A DNA stretch of 23,592 bases from Proteobacteria bacterium UBA6920 (GTDB lineage: Bacteria; Pseudomonadota; Gammaproteobacteria; SG8-11). Under the pieces are notes generated by a model. The model worked only from the letters and a program-made list of their open reading frames with translations, was not told the DNA's origin and made no database searches. The DNA lies in contig DKAS01000247.1 of assembly GCA_002448875.1 (NCBI GenBank), positions 1 to 23,592 of the forward strand. The letters run 5' to 3'. Shown here piece after piece: positions 7,103 to 14,262 of the stretch (the stretch's first letter is position 1; every line of letters starts with the position of its first letter). Made by a program: the position numbers and the translations under genes.

Positions 7103-8536
7103 ATGGGCCTGGAAATAGAGACGACACGGTTTTCAGCGGCGGATTTCCGCGACTTCCACCGGCGTTTGACCGTGGAAACCGAGCTGCTGGCGCAGTGGCT
7201 GGAGGCCGGCCGGTGCAGTGACGACGCCCGGGTGGGCGGCTTCGAACTGGAAGCCTGGCTGGTGGACCGCGATTTCAACCCGGCGCCCTGCAACAGCCGC
7301 TTTCTCGCCGCCCTGGGCAGCGAGCAGGTGGTGCCCGAACTGGCCAAGTACAATGTCGAGTTCAATATCACCCCGCGACCGCTGCACGGTAACGCTCTGG
7401 CGATGTTTCACGCCGATCTGGGCGGCCTCTGGCAGCGAGCCTGCCGGCTAGCGGACAGCCTGGGTTATCACCTGTTGATGACCGGCATCCTGCCGACGGT
7501 CACCCAGGCCCAGCTCAACCTGCAGAACATGTCGGACCAGAACCGGTACCGGGCGCTGAACGAGCAGGTTTTCGCCCAGCGCCGGGGCAGACCGCTGCAC
7601 CTGGATATTCCCGGCCGGCAGCCGCTGCACCTGGCCCATCCCGATGTGATGCTGGAAGCGGCGGCTACCTCCTTCCAGATTCACCTGCAGGTACCGGCAG
7701 GGCAATTCGTGCGCTATTTCAACAGCGCCCTGCTACTCAGCGGCCCCATGGTGGCGGTCAGCGCCAACTCCCCCTACCTGTTCAGCCATGATCTCTGGGA
7801 GGAAACCCGGATTCCACTGTTCGAGCAGGCGGTGCAGGTGGGCGGCTTCGCCGACGCCGCCCAGGGCCCGATTCGGCGTGTCACCTTCGGCGCGGACTAT
7901 TTGCAGCACAACGTGCTGGAATGTTTTCGCGAAAACCTGCTGCACTACCCGGCGCTGCTGCCCATCGTCTATGAACAGACACCGGCGGCCCTGGCGCACC
8001 TGCGCCTGCACAACGGCACCATCTGGCGCTGGAACCGGCCGCTGCTGGGATTCGATGCTCCAGACCGGCCGCATCTGCGGCTGGAACACCGGGTAATGGC
8101 GGGTGGGCCGACGGTGGTGGACGAGATCGCCAACGCCGCCTTTTTCTTCGGCGTGGCGCACGCCCTGGCCAATGAGCCGCAGACCGCGCAGCGCTGGCCG
8201 GCATTTTCCACCTGCCGCGACAATTTTTACCAGGGCGCCCGCAACGGTCTGCAGGCCCAGTTCACCTGGCTGGGCGAAACGCGCGTCAAGGCGCGAACCC
8301 TGCTGGCGGAGCACCTGCTGCCGCTGGCCCGGCAGGGCCTGCACGCGCTGGACATCACCGCGGCGGACAGCGAACTCTACCTGGACATCATCGCCCGGCG
8401 GCTGGCCAGCGGCCAGACCGGTGCCGCCTGGCAACGGGCCTTCGTTGCCCGCCACGGACCGGACATGGCGGCGTTGACGGCAGCCTATTACACTGCGCAA
8501 CAGAGCGGCCGTCCCGTGCACGAATGGCCGGTTTGA
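7103..8536 (+). CDS. GCS2-family carboxylate-amine ligase (glutamate-cysteine ligase-like)
   Basis: A 477-residue protein of the GCS2 (YbdK/plant-type glutamate-cysteine ligase) fold. The strand GGFELEAWLVD (45-55) holds the metal-binding acidic pair E48 and E50. YNVEFNITP (83-91) supplies E86; TSFQIHLQV and SANSPYLFSHDLWEETRIP follow; and RLEHRVMAGGPTVVDEIANAAFF resembles the substrate-Arg segment near the C-terminus. Such enzymes join a free carboxylate to an amine with ATP. The true substrate is unknown: it need not be glutamate plus cysteine, and it is longer than YbdK (about 370 residues). The ATG at 7103 has a weak ribosome site; GAGGAG (7066-7071) is too far away. It is the first gene of a plus-strand trio, 13 bases from the next gene. 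Confidence 0.82.
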   Translation: MGLEIETTRFSAADFRDFHRRLTVETELLAQWLEAGRCSDDARVGGFELEAWLVDRDFNPAPCNSRFLAALGSEQVVPELAKYNVEFNITPRPLHGNALAMFHADLGGLWQRACRLADSLGYHLLMTGILPTVTQAQLNLQNMSDQNRYRALNEQVFAQRRGRPLHLDIPGRQPLHLAHPDVMLEAAATSFQIHLQVPAGQFVRYFNSALLLSGPMVAVSANSPYLFSHDLWEETRIPLFEQAVQVGGFADAAQGPIRRVTFGADYLQHNVLECFRENLLHYPALLPIVYEQTPAALAHLRLHNGTIWRWNRPLLGFDAPDRPHLRLEHRVMAGGPTVVDEIANAAFFFGVAHALANEPQTAQRWPAFSTCRDNFYQGARNGLQAQFTWLGETRVKARTLLAEHLLPLARQGLHALDITAADSELYLDIIARRLASGQTGAAWQRAFVARHGPDMAALTAAYYTAQQSGRPVHEWPV

Positions 8537-8549
8537 AAGGAGGTCCCCG

Positions 8550-9587
8550 GTGCTCAAACTCAACACCCTTGACCATCTGCCCGCCGGTCTGCTCCGCACC
8601 GCGGCACCCGACCTGCAGGCACTGCTGGGCGGCCCCACCCTGATCCATCTGCCGGGCAAACGACAACCGCCACTGTTCGTCAGCGTGCTGCTGCACGGCA
8701 ATGAAACCAGCGGCTGGCAGGCGGCGCAGCGTCTGCTGCAGGCGTACCAGGATCGCCCGCTGCCGCGCGCCCTCAGCCTGTTCATCGGCAATGTCGCCGC
8801 CGCCCGACTGGGCCTGCGCCGCCTGGATGGCCAGCCGGACTATAACCGCGTCTGGCCCGGCGGCATCGTCAGCGACACCCCGGAACATCGCCTGGTGCAG
8901 CAGGTGTTCGACGACATGCGGGCGCGTGGCGTGTTTGCCAGCGCCGACCTGCACAACAATACCGGGCTCAATCCCCACTACGCCTGCGTCAACCGCCTCG
9001 ACCAGGGCTGCCTGCATCTGGCCACCCTGTTCGGCCGCACCGTGGTGTATTTCACCAAACCCCTGGGCGTGCAATCCCTGGCCTTCGCCGAGCTGGCACC
9101 GGCGGTCACCCTGGAATGCGGGCAGGTAGGCCAGGCACGGGGCGTGGATCACGCCCTGGCCTTCCTCGACGCCTGCCTGCACCTGGATCATTTGCCCAGC
9201 CACTCTGTCCCGGCCCACGACATCGATTTGTTTCACACGGTGGCCACCGTCTATCTGCCACCGCAGCTGGCGGTGGCGGTGGCGGATCCGGCGGCGGCGG
9301 TCAATCTCATTGCCGACCTGGACCGGTTGAACTTTCGCGAGCTGCCGGCGGGCACCCGGCTGGCGACGGTCGCGCCCGGCGTCGAGCAGCCGCTGGATGT
9401 GCGCGACGAACACGGGCGCGAGGTGGGCGAGCGCTTCTTCCGCCTGCAGGACGGCGCCCTGCTCACCCGTGTGCCGCTGATGCCTTCCATGCTGACCCTG
9501 GATGTGCGTATCATGCGCCAGGATTGCCTTTGCTACCTGATGGAACGCATAGGCGTCGACTACCCCCTGTCGCCACCGGCGGAGTAA
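8550..9587 (+). CDS. M14-type zinc amidohydrolase, succinylglutamate desuccinylase/aspartoacylase-like
   Basis: A 345-residue protein with the AstE/AspA-subfamily zinc site: HGNE (H49, E52) and DLHNNTG (H135). DYNRVWPG (97-104) corresponds to the DxNR-x-F/W-PG substrate-binding motif and ECGQ (E189) to the catalytic glutamate. Family members hydrolyse an amide bond between an acyl group and an amino acid, for example N-succinylglutamate or N-acetylaspartate. The second half (about 225-345) is a beta-rich domain of the kind seen at the C-terminus of this family. No ast-pathway genes are nearby, so arginine catabolism is unlikely. The GTG start at 8550 follows a very strong AAAGGAGGT (8537-8545); 13 bases separate it from the ligase and six from the glycosyltransferase. 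No signal peptide is present. Confidence 0.85.
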   Translation: MLKLNTLDHLPAGLLRTAAPDLQALLGGPTLIHLPGKRQPPLFVSVLLHGNETSGWQAAQRLLQAYQDRPLPRALSLFIGNVAAARLGLRRLDGQPDYNRVWPGGIVSDTPEHRLVQQVFDDMRARGVFASADLHNNTGLNPHYACVNRLDQGCLHLATLFGRTVVYFTKPLGVQSLAFAELAPAVTLECGQVGQARGVDHALAFLDACLHLDHLPSHSVPAHDIDLFHTVATVYLPPQLAVAVADPAAAVNLIADLDRLNFRELPAGTRLATVAPGVEQPLDVRDEHGREVGERFFRLQDGALLTRVPLMPSMLTLDVRIMRQDCLCYLMERIGVDYPLSPPAE

Positions 9588-9593
9588 TACACC

Positions 9594-10673
9594 ATGCCCA
9601 GAGTTCTGGTCGCCATCAGTTTCCATGGTTACGGCCACGTCGCCCAGACCGCGGAAGTGCTCCGTCATCTGGCCAGCCAGGTCACCGATCTGCAGCTGTG
9701 CGTCGTCTGCGCCGCGCCTCTGGAGGTATTGCAGCGGCGCATCGGTCTGGAGTTCACCCATGTGCCGCTGGCGGCGGATATCGGCATGCTGATGCAGGAC
9801 GCGCTGCGGGTCGATGTGGCGGCCAGCACCGCCGCCTACGAGGCCTACCACGGGCAATGGCCGGCGCAGCTGACGGCGGCGGAAAAAATCATCGCCGAGT
9901 TTCAGCCACAGCTGCTGTTGAGCAATATTTCCTACACCTTTCTCGCCGCCGCCGCCGCACTGGGAGTGCCGGCAGTGGCTCTGTGTTCCCTCAACTGGCG
10001 GGACATTTACGCCCGCTACTGCGGCCGCGGCGATACCGCCGGCATTATTCTGCGGCAGATGGCCGAAGCCTATGTCTCCGCCCGGTTGTTTATCCAGCCG
10101 GAACCCGCCATGCCCATGGCCTGGCTGGAAAACACCCGGACGATCGGTCCACTGGCGCGTCTGGGCAAGGCGCAGCGGGAAACGCTGCGTCAGCGTCTGC
10201 AGCTGGCGCCGGAGGAGAAAATCCTGCTGCTGGCCATGGGCGGGGTGCCGCTGCCCCTGGACCTGGCCGCCTGGCCGCGCCTGCCCGGGACCACGCTGCT
10301 CACCGAAGCCGCCCTGGCCGGCGGCCTGAGCCATGTGCGCCGGTGGCAGGACAGCGGTCTGGACTTTCCCGATCTGCTGGCCTCGGTGGACCTGGTCATC
10401 ACCAAATCAGGCTACGGTACGTTTACCGAGGCGGCCTGCAACGGCATCCCGGTGCTGCACGTCACCCGCCCGGACTGGCCGGAGGAAGCCTATCTGGTCA
10501 GCTGGTTGCACCAGCACGTAGCCAGTGCGTCGATTACCGCCCGCAAGCTGGTGAAGGGAGACTTCGTCGATGTGCTGCAGAAAGTTCTGCAGACGGCGCC
10601 GCGGCCGGTGCCGGCCGCCAGCGGTGGGACCGAGGCGGCGCAGTTGCTGCTGCCCTACCTGAGCGATGGCTGA
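9594..10673 (+). CDS. GT-B-fold glycosyltransferase-like protein
   Basis: A 359-residue cytosolic protein with two Rossmann-like halves. The first starts VLVAISFHGYGHVAQTAEVL (4-23), the HGxGH loop seen in MurG/UGT-type enzymes and in the N-terminal half of bacterial arabinokinase-like proteins. The second holds LLLAMGG (211-217) and DLVITKSGYGTFTEAACNGIP (266-286), equivalent to the nucleotide-sugar-binding segment. The tail HVTRPDWPEEAYLVSWLHQHVA also fits this fold. Donor and acceptor cannot be read from sequence; a sugar-binding or sugar-salvage role is possible. It is the last gene of the trio, six bases after the amidohydrolase, and converges with the minus-strand gene at 10788. Confidence 0.78.
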   Translation: MPRVLVAISFHGYGHVAQTAEVLRHLASQVTDLQLCVVCAAPLEVLQRRIGLEFTHVPLAADIGMLMQDALRVDVAASTAAYEAYHGQWPAQLTAAEKIIAEFQPQLLLSNISYTFLAAAAALGVPAVALCSLNWRDIYARYCGRGDTAGIILRQMAEAYVSARLFIQPEPAMPMAWLENTRTIGPLARLGKAQRETLRQRLQLAPEEKILLLAMGGVPLPLDLAAWPRLPGTTLLTEAALAGGLSHVRRWQDSGLDFPDLLASVDLVITKSGYGTFTEAACNGIPVLHVTRPDWPEEAYLVSWLHQHVASASITARKLVKGDFVDVLQKVLQTAPRPVPAASGGTEAAQLLLPYLSDG

Positions 10674-10760
10674 CGTCGATCGCGCGCGGCAACAACACGC
10701 CGCGCCCCGCCGGAACGCCATCGGACGGGGGGTGAGGCAGGTCCGCTGCGGGGTGCCGAG

Positions 10761-10776
10761 CCGCTGGCGCCAGCGG
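10761..10776. repeat. 16-base perfect palindrome between convergent genes
   Basis: CCGCTGGCGCCAGCGG is self-complementary and lies between the end of the glycosyltransferase gene and the end of the gene at 10788. It could fold as a bidirectional hairpin, but there is no T-run, so a terminator role is weakly supported. Confidence 0.35.
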
Positions 10777-10787
10777 CCGGGTCGGAC

Positions 10788-11135
10788 TCAGACGAATCCG
10801 TAGTCGCCCTGCCAGCGGCCAGCCTTGAAATCCAGGCGCAGCCAGCGCGGCGTAAACGCCAGATCCTTTTGCAGGGGAAACGCCGTCAATACCGGCTTGC
10901 CATCGGCGGGAATGGCGCAGGCCTGGCCCATCACCGGGCGGAAAAACACCTGCAGCTTGCCGTGCGTGGTGGACAGCGGCCGGGCATCGGCATGCGCGGC
11001 GGGCGGAAAGTAAACGCGCTTGCGTATCAGGCAGCTGAAATACAATTCCACCTCAACCACCAGCGGCCGCGCCTGCCGGGCCAGTTCCCGTTCGGCTCGC
11101 CGGCTCAGGCGCAGTTCCACACTGGATGTAGTCAT
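10788..11135 (-). CDS. Conserved-looking hypothetical protein downstream of rsmA
   Basis: The product has 115 residues from ATG 11135, nine bases after AGGAG. It is basic at the N-terminus (RLSRRAERELARQARP), followed by a beta-strand-rich core (LVVEVELYFSCLIRKRVYF), a mid-part with FFRPVMGQAC, and a C-terminus PRWLRLDFKAGRWQGDYGFV. There is no signal peptide or clear membrane segment. I do not recognise the family. It is not ApaG, although ApaG of similar size (about 125 residues) often occupies this slot after rsmA. It is 29 bases downstream of rsmA on the same strand, so it is probably the last gene of the long operon. Confidence 0.75.
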   Translation of the reverse strand: MTTSSVELRLSRRAERELARQARPLVVEVELYFSCLIRKRVYFPPAAHADARPLSTTHGKLQVFFRPVMGQACAIPADGKPVLTAFPLQKDLAFTPRWLRLDFKAGRWQGDYGFV

Positions 11136-11164
11136 AAACTTTATCTCCTGCCGTTCCTGCCCGG

Positions 11165-11962
11165 TTATCGGCCGCCGGCCTCGCCGACATTGATGGTCGC
11201 CGCCAGCCGGGCGAAATCCTGCAGACTCAGGCTTTCCGCCCGCCGGCCGGCATCGATGCCCGCCCGGGCGAATTGCTCGGCACTGAGCAGTTCCTGCAGG
11301 TTGTTGCGCAGGGTCTTACGGCGGTGGGCAAAAGCGGCGCTGACCACGCGGCTGAAGATGGCGAAATCTTTTATCTCCACCGGCGGTACCGGCCAGGGCT
11401 GGCAGCGAAACACGCTGGACAGGACCTTAGGCACCGGCCGGAATGCCGTCGGCGGCACATCGAACAACACCTCGATGTTGCAGCGCGCCTGCACCAGCAC
11501 CGACAACTTGCCATAGGCCTTGCAGTCCGGCGGCGCCGCCAGGCGGTCGACGACTTCCTTCTGCAGCATGAAATGCATATCGCTGATGGCGGTGCTCTGC
11601 TCCATCAGGTGAAACAGCAGGGGGGTGGAAATATTGTAGGGCAGATTACCCACCACCCGCAGCGGGCCGCCGGCCTCGCGCGCCAGTTGGGAAAAATCGA
11701 AACGCAGTGCGTCGGCGGAATGGATCTGCAACGGCGTCGCGGCAAAATCCTGCTGCAATTTCGCAACCAGATCGCGGTCGAGCTCCACCACATGCAGCTG
11801 CGCTCCGGACTGCAGCAGACGCCGAGTCAGGGCGCCGGTCCCTGGACCGATTTCGACGATATACTGCCCCGGCTGCGGCGCCACGGCGGCGACGATATCG
11901 TCGATGATGCGTTGATCGATGAGAAAATTCTGGCCGAAGCGTTTGCGGGCGATATGGGTCAC
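11165..11962 (-). CDS. rsmA: 16S rRNA (adenine1518/1519-N6) dimethyltransferase RsmA (KsgA)
   Basis: A 265-residue S-adenosylmethionine-dependent methyltransferase that dimethylates two adjacent adenines in the 3'-terminal hairpin of 16S rRNA during late 30S assembly. ARKRFGQNFL (5-14), the SAM loop VEIGPGTGALT (36-46), acidic VVELDRD, and the catalytic NLPYNIS (106-112) are all present. The C-terminal helical domain ends with the RRAESLSLQDFARLA-type signature. The start codon is GTG at 11962, overlapping the pdxA stop as GTGA, which indicates translational coupling. It matches the usual surA-pdxA-rsmA order of gammaproteobacteria. Confidence 0.97.
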   Translation of the reverse strand: MTHIARKRFGQNFLIDQRIIDDIVAAVAPQPGQYIVEIGPGTGALTRRLLQSGAQLHVVELDRDLVAKLQQDFAATPLQIHSADALRFDFSQLAREAGGPLRVVGNLPYNISTPLLFHLMEQSTAISDMHFMLQKEVVDRLAAPPDCKAYGKLSVLVQARCNIEVLFDVPPTAFRPVPKVLSSVFRCQPWPVPPVEIKDFAIFSRVVSAAFAHRRKTLRNNLQELLSAEQFARAGIDAGRRAESLSLQDFARLAATINVGEAGGR

Positions 11963-12948
11963 GCCGCGGCCTCCAGCATGCGCAGGGTCACGGCCAGGGC
12001 GTAGCGGGCGCTGCCGGCATCGGCGGCGCCGCGACCGGCGATCTCCAGCGCCGTGCCATGGTCCACCGAGGTGCGCAGCAGCGGCAGGCCCAGGGTAATA
12101 TTGACTGCCTTGCCGAAACCCAGGTATTTCAACACCGGCAGGCCCTGATCATGGTACATGGCGACAAACGCATCGGCCTGCTGCATATTTTTTTCGATGA
12201 AGGCGGTGTCGGCCGGCAGCGCGCCTTGCAGCCGCATGCCGCCGGCCCGCAGTTCATCGATCACCGGCTGGATCACCGTAACTTCCTCCCGGCCCAGATG
12301 TCCCTGCTCGCCGGCGTGGGGATTGAGGCCGGTCACCATGATGAGCGGGCTGGCAATGGCGAACCAGCGCTGCAGGTCGCGATGGACGATGCTCAACACC
12401 TGGCGCAACAGCGGTGGGGTTATGGCCGACGGTACAGCGTGCAGCGGCAGGTGGGTAGTGACCAGCGCGACTCGCAGCCCTTCGGTCATCAGCATCATGA
12501 CTGGCAGCGGATTGCCGCACAGCTCGGCGAGAAACTCGGTGTGGCCGGTAAAGGGCACGCCCGCGTCATTGATCACGCCTTTGTGCACCGGCAAGGTGAG
12601 CATGGCGGCGAACTCGCCGCCCAGGCAGCCGGCCGCGGCCCGGCGCAGGGCGTTGAGCACCGCCGGCGCATTGGCCGCATCTAATACGCCGGCCCGCACC
12701 GGCCGGGCGCAGGGCGTGTGGATGCCGTACACGCTGCCGGCAGGCAAGGCCGCCGCCTCCCGCCCCGACCACGCGTGCACCTGCAGCGGCAGCGCCAATA
12801 GTCGCGCGCGTTCGGCCAGCGCCGTCATATCGCCGATGTATACCGGAATGGCGGCCACACTCTGTTGCGCCAGCAACACCGCCAGGTCCGGGCCGATGCC
12901 CGCCGGCTCGCCCAGGGTGACCGCGATAATGGGATACCGCCGTGTCAT
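11959..12948 (-). CDS. pdxA: 4-hydroxythreonine-4-phosphate dehydrogenase
   Basis: A 329-residue NAD-dependent, metal-binding dehydrogenase of the DXP-dependent vitamin B6 route. It oxidises 4-phosphohydroxy-L-threonine, and the product decarboxylates to the amine used by PdxJ. TLGEPAGIGPDL (11-22) opens the protein; the metal histidines are in FTGHTEF, GLNPHAGEQG and MYHDQGLPVLKYLGF. The family's GDPAGIGPE is GEPAGIGPD here, a variant I recall in pseudomonads. ATG 12948 lies 14 bases after the surA stop with GGAG nearby, and the end overlaps rsmA by four bases. Confidence 0.97.
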   Translation of the reverse strand: MTRRYPIIAVTLGEPAGIGPDLAVLLAQQSVAAIPVYIGDMTALAERARLLALPLQVHAWSGREAAALPAGSVYGIHTPCARPVRAGVLDAANAPAVLNALRRAAAGCLGGEFAAMLTLPVHKGVINDAGVPFTGHTEFLAELCGNPLPVMMLMTEGLRVALVTTHLPLHAVPSAITPPLLRQVLSIVHRDLQRWFAIASPLIMVTGLNPHAGEQGHLGREEVTVIQPVIDELRAGGMRLQGALPADTAFIEKNMQQADAFVAMYHDQGLPVLKYLGFGKAVNITLGLPLLRTSVDHGTALEIAGRGAADAGSARYALAVTLRMLEAAA

Positions 12949-12962
12949 CGCCCGCGCTCCGC

Positions 12963-14258
12963 TTACTTCATTTCGACGTAAGCTTCATCGCGCAGGCGCT
13001 GCAGCCAGACCTCCGTCTGTTCCTCCACCTTGCGCATGCGCAAGGCTTCGCGCGCCTGCTCGATCCGCGCCTGTTCCGTGTTGTCGAACTCGCGCCGGTC
13101 GGTGACCTGCAGAATATGCCAGCCGAACGGCGAAGCAAAGGGCTCGCTGACCTGACCGGTCTTGCTGCGCTCCATGACCTGCTCGAATTCCGGGGTGAGA
13201 TTGCCGGGACTGGTCCAGCCCAGGTCGCCGCCATTGACGGCGCTGGTGCTGTCTTCGGAATTGGCGCGCGCCAGCTCGGCGAAATCCTCGCCGCCCAGGA
13301 TGCGCTGGCGCAACTGCTGCAACCGAGTCTGCGCGGCGCTGGCCGACACCAGCTCGCTGGTGCGCACCAGGATATGCCGCACCTTGGACTGGGTGATGAT
13401 GTGCTTTTCCGATTTGGTGCGCTTCTCCAGTAGTTTGACGATATGAAAACCACTGGGGCTGCGGATGAGATCGCTGACCGCACCCTGTTTCATACCGGTG
13501 ACCACGGGCGCGAACAGCGACGGCACCTGCCCCAGAGGCCGCCAGCCGAGGTCGCCGCCTTCCAGCGCCTGCTGGCCGTCAGACTCGGTGATGGCGGTCT
13601 GAGCAAAATCGCCGCCGGCGCGCAGCCGGTTCAGCAGGGTCTGGGCGTGCTGGCGCCGCTCCTCGATCTCCTGCGGCGTCGAGGATTCACGCACCGCGAT
13701 CAGAATGTGCGCCAGATGGTATTCGTCATTGGCATTGCCCTGCAGCGACTGAGTGGCGAGAAAATCCTCGACCTCCTGATTGCTGATCACCACCTGATTG
13801 AGCACCTGACGCTGCTGCAGGCGGCCGATGATCATCTCGTTGCGTATGCCCTCGCGGTATTCACCGAAGTCGAACCCCTCCTGCTGCAAGGCGTCGCGAT
13901 ACTGGCTCAGGTTCATATTATTGTCGGCGGCGAAACGCTGGATGGCGCGATTGACCGCCTCGTCGTCCACCTTGATGCGATTGTTCTCGGCCAGCTGCAA
14001 TTGCAACTTGCGATAGATGATCCGATCCAGCACCTGGCTGCGCAGCACATCGACCGGCGGCAGAGCCAGATTGCGCGCCCGGATCTGCTTCTGCACCATT
14101 GCCAGCTCCTGCGCCAGATCCCCCTGGGTGATCACATCGTCATTGACCACCGCCAGGATCTTGTCGACCAGTTGCGCACCCTCCGGCACCTTCGCCCAGC
14201 CCACAGGCGCCAGCGCCAGTCCCAGTATCACCAGCGAAAACCATCCGCGCTTACTCAT
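12963..14258 (-). CDS. surA: Periplasmic peptidyl-prolyl isomerase / outer-membrane protein chaperone SurA
   Basis: A 431-residue protein (428 in E. coli) that escorts unfolded beta-barrel proteins, including LptD, to the BAM machine. From ATG 14258 there is a signal peptide (MSKRGWFSLVILGLALAPVGWA|K), the N-terminal chaperone domain (LVDKILAVVNDDVITQGDL onward), and two parvulin domains. These start near EYHLAHILIAV and SKVRHILVRT, each ending in a GGDLGW...G-FHIVKLLEKR or GWHILQVTDRR block. The frame is open further upstream to 14306, but that extension overlaps lptD and destroys the signal peptide. The start is four bases after the lptD stop, so the two are coupled; a good functional pairing because SurA folds LptD. 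Confidence 0.97.
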   Translation of the reverse strand: MSKRGWFSLVILGLALAPVGWAKVPEGAQLVDKILAVVNDDVITQGDLAQELAMVQKQIRARNLALPPVDVLRSQVLDRIIYRKLQLQLAENNRIKVDDEAVNRAIQRFAADNNMNLSQYRDALQQEGFDFGEYREGIRNEMIIGRLQQRQVLNQVVISNQEVEDFLATQSLQGNANDEYHLAHILIAVRESSTPQEIEERRQHAQTLLNRLRAGGDFAQTAITESDGQQALEGGDLGWRPLGQVPSLFAPVVTGMKQGAVSDLIRSPSGFHIVKLLEKRTKSEKHIITQSKVRHILVRTSELVSASAAQTRLQQLRQRILGGEDFAELARANSEDSTSAVNGGDLGWTSPGNLTPEFEQVMERSKTGQVSEPFASPFGWHILQVTDRREFDNTEQARIEQAREALRMRKVEEQTEVWLQRLRDEAYVEMK

Positions 14259-14262
14259 AGAA

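Noticed and set aside
8388..10334. 648-codon minus-strand open frame across the trio
   Set aside because: It is antisense to three genes with clear motifs (HGNE, DYNRVWPG, HGYGH); its composition is low-complexity Gln/Gly/Arg.
9116..10735. 539-codon plus-strand frame overlapping the deacylase and glycosyltransferase
   Set aside because: It is an alternative frame rich in Gly/Ala/Arg; the other frame has conserved enzyme motifs and good ribosome sites.
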